The position numbers were made by a program, and so were the translations under genes. The notes beneath the pieces are model-generated. The model was not told the DNA's origin. It ran no database searches and was given only the letters and a program-made list of their open reading frames with translations. From assembly GCF_017355365.1 (NCBI RefSeq), contig NZ_JADIJR010000015.1, positions 17,124 through 81,123 of the forward strand: a stretch of 64,000 nucleotides of DNA, in the 5' to 3' direction. Each line of letters begins with the position of its first letter. The stretch's first letter is position 1. The DNA is from Microbacterium sp. SD291 (lineage in GTDB: Bacteria > Actinomycetota > Actinomycetes > Actinomycetales > Microbacteriaceae). Of the stretch, positions 18,930 through 27,226 are shown in pieces.

Positions 18930-21185
18930 TCAGTGACGCGAGGCCCTGCGGTCGTCGGCGAGGATCGGCTCCCACTGCTTCTCGAGCTCGCGCTCGGCGG
19001 AGTTCGGCAGGAAGCCGGCCGGGGCGAAGCGCCGCGAGGCCACAGGGGCGTCTTCGGTGTCGTCGCCGCCGCCGTCGCGGATGGCCCTGACTGTCACGAC
19101 GACCGCCGCGATCATGACGATGATCGCGAGGGTGACGAAGATGATCGACAGCGTGCCCTGCACTGCGGTGTTGCGGATGACCGCGTCGAGCACCTCGGGA
19201 GCGCCGAGCGTCGTGTCGCCGGAGTCGCGGGCCGCCACGTACTTGAAGTGGTTCGCCCAGTAGCCGATGCCGGGGACGGGCGAGAGGATCTTGTACAGCG
19301 ACGCCGTGATCGTGATGACCGCGGTGAAGGCGAGCGGCAGCCCGATGATCCAGAGCCACTTGACGTAGCTCTTCCCGCGCTTCGCGACGATCGCCAGGAC
19401 CACGGCGAGCGCGATCGCGGCGAGCAACTGGTTCGCGATGCCGAACAGCGGGAAGAAGGTGTTGATGCCGCCGAGCGGGTCGGTGACGCCGAGGATGAGG
19501 ATCGCTCCCCAGCCGGCCACCATGATCGCGGTGCAGATCCAGACGCCGGGGCGCCACGAGACGTCACGGAACTTCGGGAACCAGGCGCCGATCGAGTCCT
19601 GCAGCATGAAGCGCGCGACCCGGGTGCCGGCATCCACCGCGGTGAGGATGAACAGCGCCTCGAACATGATCGCGAAGTGGTACCAGAACGCCATGAGCGC
19701 CTGGCCGCCGAGGGCCTGCTGCATGATGTGCGCGAGACCGAGCGCGAGGGTCGGCGCGCCACCCGTGCGCGAGACGATCGACTCCTCGCCGACCGCCTCG
19801 GCTGTGCCGGTGAGCATCTCGGGTGTGAGGTTCACGCCCGTCAGCCCCAGCGAGTTCACGAACGCGACGGCCCCTTCGACCGTGCCTCCGGTCGCCGCAG
19901 CCGAGGCGTTCATGGCGAAGTAGATGCCCTGGTCGATCGAGATCGCGGCGACGAGCGCCATGATCGCGACGAACGACTCCATGAGCATCCCGCCGTAGCC
20001 GATGAATCGCGACTGCCGCTCCTTCTCGATGAGCTTCGGCGTCGTGCCGGAGGCGATCAGGGCGTGGAAGCCCGACAGCGCCCCGCAGGCGATCGTCACG
20101 AACAGGAACGGGAAGAGCGGACCCGCGAACACGGGGCCCATCCCGTTCTCGCCGAACACGCTGATCGCGGGAACCGTGATCTCAGGGCGCACCAGGATGA
20201 TCGCGCCGGCGAGCATCACGACGACGCCGATCTTCATGAACGTGGACAGGTAGTCGCGCGGTGCGAGCAGCAGCCAGACCGGGAGCACCGCGGCGATGAA
20301 GCCGTAGATGATGATGCCCCACGCGATGGTGGTGCGGTCGAGGTGGAAGATCGCCTGGCCCCAGTCGGTGCCGGCGACCCAGCCGCCGCCGATGATCGCG
20401 GCCATCAGCAGCACGAAGCCGATGATCGAGACCTCGGTGACCTTTCCAGGGCGCAGGAACCGCAGGTACACGCCCATGAAGATCGCGATCGGAATGGTCA
20501 TCGCGACGGAGAAGACGCCCCAAGGGCTCTCGCCGAGGGCGTTGACGACGACGAGCGCGAGGATGGCGACGATGATCAGCATGATCAGCAGCGAGGCGAT
20601 GATCGCGGCGGTGCCGCCGATGCGGCCGAGCTCCTGCCTGGCCATCTGGCCGATCGTGCGGCCGCCGCGTCGCATCGAGAAGAAGAGGACCGTGTAGTCC
20701 TGCACCGCGCCGGCGAGAACGACGCCGACGATGATCCAGATCGTGCCGGGGAGGTAGCCCATCTGGGCGGCGAGCACCGGACCGACGAGCGGGCCGGCGC
20801 CGGCGATCGCCGCGAAGTGGTGACCGTAGAGCACGCGGCGGTCGGTGGGGACGTAGTCCTTGCCGTCCTGCTTGACCTCGGCAGGCGTCGCGCGACGGTC
20901 GTCAGGGCGCGTGATGTACTTCTCGATCACCTTCGAGTAGAAGCGGTAGCCGATCAAGTACGTGCAGACCGCCGCGAACACGAACCAGATCGCGTTGACG
21001 GTCTCGCCGCGCACGATCGCGAGCATGGTCCAGGCCACGGCTCCGAGCAGGGCGATCGCCGACCAGATGAGGATCTTCGGCAGGGTCCAGCGGTTGGCGT
21101 TCTGATGGTGCTCGTCGCTGAGGGCGACGGGGGGAAGCTTCGGATCGGTGACGATGTCGGGTGCGGTGCTGCCCGGTGCGGTCAT
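18930..21185 (-). CDS. cstA: Carbon starvation protein CstA (pyruvate/peptide transporter)
   Basis: This is a 751-residue polytopic membrane protein with about 16-18 segments. Blocks typical of CstA are FHALIASGTTPK, GHHFAAIAGAGPLVGPVLAAQMGYLPG and GAVQDYTVLFFSMRRGGRTIGQMA. CstA-family proteins take up pyruvate in E. coli and were earlier linked to peptide use under carbon starvation. The ATG at 21185 has GAGGAG at a good distance; the upstream in-frame start would lie in the leader. A TAAAGT -10 box (complement of 21223-21228) gives a leader of about 30 nt. With YbdD and the LytS/LytTR/DUF485/symporter run it forms a likely carboxylate-uptake island. Confidence 0.96.
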   Translation of the reverse strand: MTAPGSTAPDIVTDPKLPPVALSDEHHQNANRWTLPKILIWSAIALLGAVAWTMLAIVRGETVNAIWFVFAAVCTYLIGYRFYSKVIEKYITRPDDRRATPAEVKQDGKDYVPTDRRVLYGHHFAAIAGAGPLVGPVLAAQMGYLPGTIWIIVGVVLAGAVQDYTVLFFSMRRGGRTIGQMARQELGRIGGTAAIIASLLIMLIIVAILALVVVNALGESPWGVFSVAMTIPIAIFMGVYLRFLRPGKVTEVSIIGFVLLMAAIIGGGWVAGTDWGQAIFHLDRTTIAWGIIIYGFIAAVLPVWLLLAPRDYLSTFMKIGVVVMLAGAIILVRPEITVPAISVFGENGMGPVFAGPLFPFLFVTIACGALSGFHALIASGTTPKLIEKERQSRFIGYGGMLMESFVAIMALVAAISIDQGIYFAMNASAAATGGTVEGAVAFVNSLGLTGVNLTPEMLTGTAEAVGEESIVSRTGGAPTLALGLAHIMQQALGGQALMAFWYHFAIMFEALFILTAVDAGTRVARFMLQDSIGAWFPKFRDVSWRPGVWICTAIMVAGWGAILILGVTDPLGGINTFFPLFGIANQLLAAIALAVVLAIVAKRGKSYVKWLWIIGLPLAFTAVITITASLYKILSPVPGIGYWANHFKYVAARDSGDTTLGAPEVLDAVIRNTAVQGTLSIIFVTLAIIVMIAAVVVTVRAIRDGGGDDTEDAPVASRRFAPAGFLPNSAERELEKQWEPILADDRRASRH

Positions 21186-21352
21186 GGGGGTCTCCTCGGG
21201 GTACGCGACGTTGCGTTCCCCCACTTTAGGAACGGGACTCCTCTGTGGGGGGTCCCCGAGCGTCTGCTGCGACGAGCGGCGCCGATCACGCGATCAGCGG
21301 AGGCTCAACTCACCCGTTCGACGACCGGGCACAGCACAGTGTGGTGGCCGAA

Positions 21353-21392
21353 GACCCAGCCTCGGCGACTTTCGCCGACAGTAGGCTGGGTC
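21353..21392. promoter_or_regulatory. 40-bp nested inverted repeat over the promoter of the ECF-like membrane gene
   Basis: GACCCAGCCT (21353-21362) is a perfect complement of AGGCTGGGTC (21383-21392). Inside it, CGGCGA-CTT-TCGCCG forms a second stem. The right arm contains the TAGGCT -10 box (21382-21387) and ends 2 nt before the GTG start at 21395. The position fits an operator, or an attenuating structure in a divergent transcript. Confidence 0.55.
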
Positions 21393-21394
21393 AC

Positions 21395-21937
21395 GTGCGC
21401 CCCTCCCCCGTCCTCTCGACCAGAGTGCTGCTGATCTGCGCGGCGATCGGGGTCGCGACGGGGATCCTCGGCGGGATCGCGGGACTCGCCACCCCGGTGG
21501 TGATCGCGGTGGCTCCGTGGGCGTACGGCCTGGTGCTCGGCTCGCACGTGCTGCCGGGGATCATCGCGCAGGAGGTGCTGCGCCGGCCCCTCGTCGCGCT
21601 GGTCACCCACGTGGTCGCGGCGCTGATCTCAAGCGCGTTCAACCCTGCCTGGTCGCTGCGCTTCATCGGCACGGCGCTGCTGTTCGGCGCGATCCAGGAG
21701 GGTGTCGCCGCACTCACCCGCTACCGCTCGTGGGGGGCATGGCGGTTCTTCGTGTCGGCCGCCCTGATCGGCGTGTTCGTCGCGGTCGTGGTGTTCTTCG
21801 CCGTGGACCTCGGCAAGTTCGCCCTCTGGGCGCAGATCACCTATCTCATCGTCTCGGTGCTCGGACCTGTCGCCTGGACCGCGGTCGGGCTGGCGATCGG
21901 GTCGGCACTGAGCCGGGCCGGGGTCGTGCGGCGGTAG
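21395..21937 (+). CDS. YkoE-like membrane protein, candidate ECF transporter S component
   Basis: This 180-residue membrane protein has about five hydrophobic segments (VLLICAAIGVATGILGGI; VVIAVAPWAYGLVLGSHVLPG; a short amphipathic stretch with LRRPLVALVTHVVAAL; FFVSAALIGVFVAVVVFF; ITYLIVSVLGPVAW). Length and pattern resemble the YkoE-type S components that bind substrate for ECF transporters. The matching fused ATPase and EcfT genes lie at 25.5-28.0 kb on the same strand, with three unrelated genes between. The GTG at 21395 follows TAGGCT by 7 nt, so leaderless; the longer frame upstream has no coding character. The ligand is not evident: YkoE in Bacillus serves thiamine precursors, whereas the iron context here suggests a metal chelate. 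Confidence 0.65.
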   Translation: MRPSPVLSTRVLLICAAIGVATGILGGIAGLATPVVIAVAPWAYGLVLGSHVLPGIIAQEVLRRPLVALVTHVVAALISSAFNPAWSLRFIGTALLFGAIQEGVAALTRYRSWGAWRFFVSAALIGVFVAVVVFFAVDLGKFALWAQITYLIVSVLGPVAWTAVGLAIGSALSRAGVVRR

Positions 21938-22026
21938 CGCGGGCTCGATAGCTGGCCGGGCGTCCGTCGACGCCTCGCTCTGCGGATGGTGATGAGCACG
22001 GCTCGGCGTTCGCTCGCACCTCCGTG

Positions 22027-22107
22027 TCAGGTGAATACGACGCGGCGGGGTGGTGGTGGGTCGGTGTAGGTGCGGCCGAGGGGGCTGGTCCAGGTGATGG
22101 TGGCGTC
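22027..22107 (-). pseudogene. C-terminal remnant of a DUF222/HNH endonuclease (13E12-type)
   Basis: Read leftwards, 26 codons and a stop spell DATITWTSPLGRTYT, then a Pro-rich end and RRVVFT. This is the usual tail of the actinobacterial DUF222 plus HNH endonucleases, in which a W-T-S/T-P-x-G-x-x-Y block precedes a proline-rich end. No HNH or DUF222 part precedes it; the neighbouring dehydrogenase gene ends 39 nt away. It is a decay relic in an intergenic gap (21938-22146) that otherwise holds nothing I recognise. Confidence 0.55.
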
Positions 22108-22146
22108 GGGAGGAGACCGGCACGAATCGATCTGCCGCAGCGCTCC

Positions 22147-23172
22147 TCAGTCCGTGGTCAGCAGCACCTTCGTCGCGCGACGCTCGTCCATCGCGCGATA
22201 GCCCTCGGCCGCCTCGTCCAGCGGCAGCGTGAGGTCGAACACGGCACCCGGGTCGATCTCGCGGTCCCAGATCAGCCGGATCAGCTCGGGCAGGAAGCGC
22301 CGCACGGGAGCCGGCCCGCCGTGCAGGTGCACACTGGAGAAGAACAGCTCGAGGCCGTCGACCGCGACGTCGTGCGAGACTCCGACGAAGCCGACGTGCC
22401 CGCCCGCGCGAGTGGCCCGGATCGCCTGATCCATCGCCTCCTGCGTGCCGACCGCCTCGATGGTCGAGTGCGCGCCGAGTCCGCCGGTGAGCTCCTTGAT
22501 CCGCGCCACGCCCTCATCGCCGCGCTCCTCGACGATGTCCGTCGCCCCGAACCGGCGCGCGAGCTCCTGCCGGTCGGCATGGCGCGACATCACGATGATC
22601 CGCTCCGCGCCCAGCCGCGATGCGGCGAGCGCGCCCAGCAGCCCGACGGCTCCGTCACCCACGACCGCCACCGTCCTGCCCGGCCCGGCCTCGGCGGCCA
22701 CGGCGGCGAACCACCCGGTGCCGAGCACGTCGGAGGCAGCGAGCAGCGACGGCACCAGATCGGCGGGCGGCTCGCCGGGCGTCACGACGAGCGTGCCGTC
22801 GGCGAGCGGGATGCGCGCGTACTGCGCCTGCGTGCCGACCGAGCCCATCATCACCTGGTGCACGCAGCGGGACTGGTACCCGGCCTGGCAGATCTCGCAG
22901 GTGTTGTCCGAGGCGACGAAGGAGCCGACGACGTGGTCGCCCGGCTTCACCATCGTCACATCAGCGCCGACGGTCTCCACGACGCCGATGTACTCGTGCC
23001 CCATCGGCGTCGGCCCGCTCAGCGGCTCCAGGCCGCGGTACGGCCACAGATCCGACCCGCAGATGCAGGTCGCGGTGACCCGGATGATCGCATCCGTCGG
23101 CTCGATGATCGTCGGCATCGAGAGGTCCTCGGTGCGGACGTCGCCGGGGGCGTGCATGACCACTCCACGCAT
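22147..23172 (-). CDS. Zinc-dependent alcohol dehydrogenase family protein
   Basis: This 341-residue medium-chain dehydrogenase has CICGSDLWPY and GHE (catalytic zinc), CEICQAGYQSRC (a three-Cys version of the structural zinc loop, where four is usual) and VVGDGAVGLLGALAAS as the nucleotide-binding turn, followed by a basic SRHADR patch that favours NADP. The aldehyde or alcohol substrate is unknown. AGGAGAAC precedes the ATG. It lies 10 nt downstream of a Bcr/CflA-type MFS gene in the same direction. Both are divergent from an XRE-type regulator, so a small stress- or drug-responsive operon is likely. Confidence 0.9.
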   Translation of the reverse strand: MRGVVMHAPGDVRTEDLSMPTIIEPTDAIIRVTATCICGSDLWPYRGLEPLSGPTPMGHEYIGVVETVGADVTMVKPGDHVVGSFVASDNTCEICQAGYQSRCVHQVMMGSVGTQAQYARIPLADGTLVVTPGEPPADLVPSLLAASDVLGTGWFAAVAAEAGPGRTVAVVGDGAVGLLGALAASRLGAERIIVMSRHADRQELARRFGATDIVEERGDEGVARIKELTGGLGAHSTIEAVGTQEAMDQAIRATRAGGHVGFVGVSHDVAVDGLELFFSSVHLHGGPAPVRRFLPELIRLIWDREIDPGAVFDLTLPLDEAAEGYRAMDERRATKVLLTTD

Positions 23173-23182
23173 GGTGGTTCTC

Positions 23183-24415
23183 CTAGTGTGTGACGGCCGG
23201 CGCCGGGTGCGGCGCGCGGTGCGGGTGGATGAGGGTGAAGAAGCTGATCGCGGCGAGCACTGTGGCGGCGACGGTCACGATGCCGAGGGGGAGGATGCTG
23301 GTCGCACCCGCGACCCCGACGAGAGGGGCGGCGACGCCGCCGAACCCGAACCGGACCATCCCGAGCAGCGACGACGCGGTGCCGGCGATCTGCGGATACT
23401 CGGCGAGCGCGAGCGTGGTCGCCGGCGGCGAGCTGATCGCGACGCCGACGGCGAGGGCGAAGAGGGCGGCGAGCACGACCCAGACCGGCATCAGCGCACC
23501 TCCGGCGAGAGAGAGCCCGGCGAGCAGCAGGCCGAGGGCTCCGACCGCGGTCACCGCGATCCCGACGACGAGGGTGCCGCGCATCCACCGCCCCGACGTG
23601 CGGCCGGCGGCGAACCCGAACACCATGTACCCGGCCGAGTTCGCTCCGAAGGCGAGCGCGTAGCCGAGCGGGGAGAGTCCGTAGATGTCCTGAAGCACGT
23701 ACGTGGCGCCGGCGAGGTACGCGAACAGCGCGGCGTACAGGAAGCCCTGATTCAGGATCGCCCCCAGGAACACCCGGTCGGCGAGCAGCGTGCGGAAGTC
23801 GTGCAGCGTGCGGGCGAATCCGCCGGTGGTGCGGTTCTCGGCCGGCAGAGTCTCGTCGTACACCCGCAGGGTGACCAGGAGGATGCCGGCGCCGATCACC
23901 GCGAGGAACACGAACAGGCCCCGCCAGTCGGTGAACGTGTTCAGCATCCCGCCGAGCAGCGGCCCGACGATCGCGGCGAACCCGCCGATCACGGTCAGAT
24001 GACCGTAGAACCGGATCAGCTTCGCGCCCGAGTACACGTCGCGTCCCGCCGCCTGCGCGATCACGATCCCGACACCGCCCGTGATGCCCTGCACGAGACG
24101 CGCGAGGATCAGCAGTTCGACCGTCGGGCTGATCGCGCACAGCAGCGAGGTCGCGATGTACGCCACGATCCCGATGATCAGGATGCCGCGGCGCCCGTAC
24201 CTGTCCGACAGCGGCCCCGCGGCGAGCTGCCCGGCGGCGAGCCCGATCAGGCAGGCCGTGACCGTCAGCTGCGCCACAGAGGTCGCGGCGGAGAGCTCGA
24301 CGGTGAGTGCGGGCAGCGCCGGCAGATAGAGATCCATCGAGATCGGGCCGAACACGGTCAGCAGCAGCAGGAGGGCGGGGAGCATCCTGCGGACGGTCGG
24401 GGCGGGGGTGGTCAT
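23183..24415 (-). CDS. Bcr/CflA-type MFS drug exporter
   Basis: This 410-residue transporter has 12 predicted segments. FGPISMDLYLPALP in segment 1 and AAGQLAAGPLSDRYGRRGIL (motif A after segment 2) are typical of the DHA1 Bcr/CflA group, which exports bicyclomycin, sulfonamides, chloramphenicol and similar compounds. RLVQGITGGVGIVIAQA fits the segment-4 region. It starts at 24415, with GGGGAAGG a little upstream. It is followed by the zinc dehydrogenase and faces the XRE regulator across 102 bp, so it is probably controlled by that protein. The export substrate cannot be told from sequence. Confidence 0.9.
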   Translation of the reverse strand: MTTPAPTVRRMLPALLLLLTVFGPISMDLYLPALPALTVELSAATSVAQLTVTACLIGLAAGQLAAGPLSDRYGRRGILIIGIVAYIATSLLCAISPTVELLILARLVQGITGGVGIVIAQAAGRDVYSGAKLIRFYGHLTVIGGFAAIVGPLLGGMLNTFTDWRGLFVFLAVIGAGILLVTLRVYDETLPAENRTTGGFARTLHDFRTLLADRVFLGAILNQGFLYAALFAYLAGATYVLQDIYGLSPLGYALAFGANSAGYMVFGFAAGRTSGRWMRGTLVVGIAVTAVGALGLLLAGLSLAGGALMPVWVVLAALFALAVGVAISSPPATTLALAEYPQIAGTASSLLGMVRFGFGGVAAPLVGVAGATSILPLGIVTVAATVLAAISFFTLIHPHRAPHPAPAVTH

Positions 24416-24517
24416 GGGATCAACCTTCCCCCTGTCTGCACGAACGCGGGAGTCCCTGCGCAAGCGTGTACCGGCAGGGCACCCCACGGCCGCGACGCCC
24501 GGTCTAACCTGCTGTTC

Positions 24518-25393
24518 ATGGACAACCGATCCGAGGTGCGCGAATTCCTGATGAGCCGCAGGGCGCGCGTCAGCCCGGAGTCGGCCGGGCTGAGCGCCGG
24601 GTCGAACCGCCGGGTCGAGGGCCTCCGCCGCAGCGAGGTCGCGACGATCGCCGGCGTCAGCGTGGAGTACTACGCGAAGCTCGAGCGCGGCACGATCGCC
24701 GGCGCCTCGGCATCCGTCCTCGACGCGGTCTCGCGCGCCCTCCAGCTCGACGACACCGAGCGCGCACACCTGTTCGACCTGGCCAGGTCCGCAGACGGCA
24801 TCCCGACCAGCGGCCGCCAGCGGCGCAAGACCGCCAGGCACGCCGCCACCCGCCCCAGCCTGCACTGGGCGATGGCCGCGATCACCGAGGCCGTCGCATT
24901 CGTCCGCGATCCGCAGCAGAACCTGCTCGCCGTGAACGAGCTCGGGCGCGCGTTCTACTCCCCCGTCATCGGCGACGGCGGGCGGATGCCGAACCTGGCG
25001 CGCTTCCAGTTCCTCGACCCGGCCGCGCGCGACTTCTACCCGGAGTGGGATCTGATGGCCCGGATGTGCGTCGGGGTGATGCGCGCGGAGGCCGGTCGCG
25101 ACCCGCACAACACGGCGATGCAGGATCTGGTCGGCGAGCTGTCGACCCACAGCGAGACTTTCCGCACCCTGTGGGCGGCGCACGACGTGCGCACGCACGG
25201 TGCCGGCACCAAGCGCTTCCGGCACCCCGTCGTCGGAAACCTCGAACTCGCCTACGAGGAGCTGGCGCTCACCGCCGAGCCGGGCAATGTGCTGCTCATC
25301 TACACCGCCGAGCCCGGCTCCCCGTCTGCGGAGGGACTGCGCGTTCTCGCGTCATGGGCGGCGTCGCAGGATGCCGTGGCGGCGCAGGCCTGA
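24518..25393 (+). CDS. XRE-family regulator with MmyB-like ligand domain
   Basis: This 291-residue protein has an N-terminal helix-turn-helix (about residues 10-75), with RREVATIAGVSVEYYAKLERG-type recognition around RSEVATIAGVS and YYAKLERG. The C-terminal region (about 95-280) has the MmyB_LBD pattern: NLLAVNELGRAFYSPV, and HPVVGNLELAYEEL near the end. MmyB-like regulators control oxidoreductase or exporter genes beside them; here the divergent MFS/dehydrogenase pair is the obvious target. TAACCT (24505-24510) lies 7 nt before the ATG, so translation is probably leaderless and the long upstream frame is a shadow. Confidence 0.92.
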   Translation: MDNRSEVREFLMSRRARVSPESAGLSAGSNRRVEGLRRSEVATIAGVSVEYYAKLERGTIAGASASVLDAVSRALQLDDTERAHLFDLARSADGIPTSGRQRRKTARHAATRPSLHWAMAAITEAVAFVRDPQQNLLAVNELGRAFYSPVIGDGGRMPNLARFQFLDPAARDFYPEWDLMARMCVGVMRAEAGRDPHNTAMQDLVGELSTHSETFRTLWAAHDVRTHGAGTKRFRHPVVGNLELAYEELALTAEPGNVLLIYTAEPGSPSAEGLRVLASWAASQDAVAAQA

Positions 25394-25437
25394 CCGGGCT
25401 CTCAGGACAGCGCGCACCCGCGGGCTTACCGAGCAGG

Positions 25438-25456
25438 TCAGGTAAGGCTAGGCTAA
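25438..25456. promoter_or_regulatory. Iron-box-like site (DtxR/IdeR type) before the ECF ATPase gene
   Basis: TCAGGTAAGGCTAGGCTAA matches the 19-bp DtxR/IdeR consensus TWAGGTWAGSCTWACCTWA at 16 of 19 positions by my alignment; the left half is nearly perfect and the right half weaker. It overlaps a TAGGCT hexamer (25449-25454) that could be the -10 box, about 53 nt before the GTG at 25508. Binding there would block transcription when iron is plentiful. Confidence 0.65.
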
Positions 25457-25507
25457 GTTGAATCAGCCTGACCGGCTGATCTCCTGTCCGCTGACCCGAG
25501 GCTCGCC

Positions 25508-27226
25508 GTGCGCTCATCCGCGCCCCTTCTCAGCGTGCGTGACCTCTCGATCACCCACGCGGATGCCGGGCACCCCTCGCCCGCCGACGTCGACTTCGAC
25601 GTCCACGCCGGCGAGGTGGTGCTGCTCCTCGGGCCCTCGGGTTCTGGCAAGTCGACCCTGACACTCGCGCTGAACGGCCTCGTCCCGCACGCGGTGCCTG
25701 CGACGATGACCGGGAGAGTGGATGCCGGGGGGCTCGACACCGCGACGACGCCGACCGCGCGGCTGAGTACCCACGTCGCCATGGTGTTCCAGGATCCGGA
25801 CGCGCAGATCGTCACCGGCTCGGTGTACGACGAGGTCGCGTTCGGCCCCGAGAACCTGCTGCTGCCCCTCGAGGACGTGCAGAGCCGCACCGAGGACTCG
25901 CTGCGCCGGGTCGGCCTGTGGGAGCGACGCGACGAGAACCCTGACCGGCTGTCCGGCGGCGGGCGGCAGCGCCTCGCGATCGCCTGCGCGCTCGCGATGG
26001 GGTCGCCGCTGATCGTCCTGGACGAGCCGACCGCGAACCTCGACCCGCAGGGGATCGACGACGTCTACGCGGCGCTCACCGATGTCGTGGCCGCAGGAGA
26101 CCGCGCGATCGTGCTGGTCGAGCACAACCTCGATGCGGCGATGGGCTTCGCCACCCGCGCGATCGTGCTCGACGCCGCGGGGCGGGTCGCGTTCGACGGA
26201 CCGGTCGCGCAGGTCCTGCGCGAGCACGTCGACGAGCTCCTGACGATGGGCGTCTGGCTGCCGGCCGCGACCCTCACTGCGCTGCGGATGCGGGATGCCG
26301 GGGTGACGCTCGACCCGCTGCCGCTGACGGTGGACGAACTCGGCGCGGCGCTCGGCTCGCCATCGGAATCCCGGCTCCCGGCCGAAGATACGGGCGTTTC
26401 GCCTCGCTTCGATCGCTCAACGACCAGGCGGGCCCTTCGCGCGACGACCGGGGGTTCCGCGCTCTCGACCGACGAAGCCGCTCCGATCATCCGGGCGCGC
26501 GGGCTCACCGTCCGCCGCGGGCGGACCGAGATCCTGCACGGGCTCGATCTCGACATCGACCCCGGCACCCTGACCGCGATCGTGGGCGCGAACGGCGCGG
26601 GCAAGACCACGCTCATCCAGGCGCTCGCCGGCGTCGTGCCGCCGCCGAGGCGCCGGGTCACCGTCGACGGGATCGACCCTGGTGCAGCCACGCCCCGCGA
26701 GCTCGCGAACCGGATCGGCTTCGTGTTCCAGAACCCCGAGCACCAGTTCATCGCGCACACCGTGTTCGACGAGCTGGCCCACGGCCTGCGCCTGCGGCAC
26801 ACCCCGCCGCAGGAGATCGAGACCCGCGTCGCGGAGATGCTCGAGCGCTTCGGGCTCGCGCACAAGGCGCACGTGCATCCGTTCCTGCTCTCCGGTGGCG
26901 AGAAGCGCCGGCTGTCGGTGGGGACCGCCCTCATCGCGCGCCCCCGGGTGCTCGCACTCGACGAGCCGACCTTCGGGCAGGACAGGGCCAGAGCATCCGA
27001 GCTCCTCGACATCCTGCAGGGCCTTCGCGCCGAGGGGACCACGATCGTCATCGTGACCCACGACCTCCAGCTGGTCGCGGAGCACACCACGCACACGGTG
27101 GTGCTCGCCGCCGGCCGCGTGCACGCCGCCGGGCCCACAGCCGACCTGCTCCACGATGAGCGCGTCTTCGCGTCCGCCGGTCTCCGTCTCCCGGCGCTGC
27201 ACCGGATGCTGGCGGCGATCGGATGA
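25508..27226 (+). CDS. Fused two-domain ECF transporter ATPase (EcfA-A')
   Basis: This 572-residue protein joins two ABC ATPase domains. Domain 1 has GPSGSGKST (about residue 43), VFQDPDAQIV (Q loop), LSGGGRQRLAIA (signature, an extra Gly) and VLDEPTANLD. Domain 2 has GANGAGKTT (about 362), VFQNPEHQFIAHTV, LSGGEKRRLSVG and ALDEPTFGQD. The FQNPE/FQDPD Q-loop form is specific to energy-coupling-factor transporters. A linker of about 60 residues separates the domains. The GTG at 25508 follows an iron-box-like site. EcfT overlaps by ATGA. It powers uptake of a ligand bound by a separate S component. Confidence 0.95.
   Translation: MRSSAPLLSVRDLSITHADAGHPSPADVDFDVHAGEVVLLLGPSGSGKSTLTLALNGLVPHAVPATMTGRVDAGGLDTATTPTARLSTHVAMVFQDPDAQIVTGSVYDEVAFGPENLLLPLEDVQSRTEDSLRRVGLWERRDENPDRLSGGGRQRLAIACALAMGSPLIVLDEPTANLDPQGIDDVYAALTDVVAAGDRAIVLVEHNLDAAMGFATRAIVLDAAGRVAFDGPVAQVLREHVDELLTMGVWLPAATLTALRMRDAGVTLDPLPLTVDELGAALGSPSESRLPAEDTGVSPRFDRSTTRRALRATTGGSALSTDEAAPIIRARGLTVRRGRTEILHGLDLDIDPGTLTAIVGANGAGKTTLIQALAGVVPPPRRRVTVDGIDPGAATPRELANRIGFVFQNPEHQFIAHTVFDELAHGLRLRHTPPQEIETRVAEMLERFGLAHKAHVHPFLLSGGEKRRLSVGTALIARPRVLALDEPTFGQDRARASELLDILQGLRAEGTTIVIVTHDLQLVAEHTTHTVVLAAGRVHAAGPTADLLHDERVFASAGLRLPALHRMLAAIG

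Noticed and set aside
18810..21434. An 874-codon open frame antisense to cstA
   Set aside because: It is the complement of a well-conserved transporter, with Asp/Arg/His-rich composition typical of shadows in high-GC DNA, and no promoter or domain.
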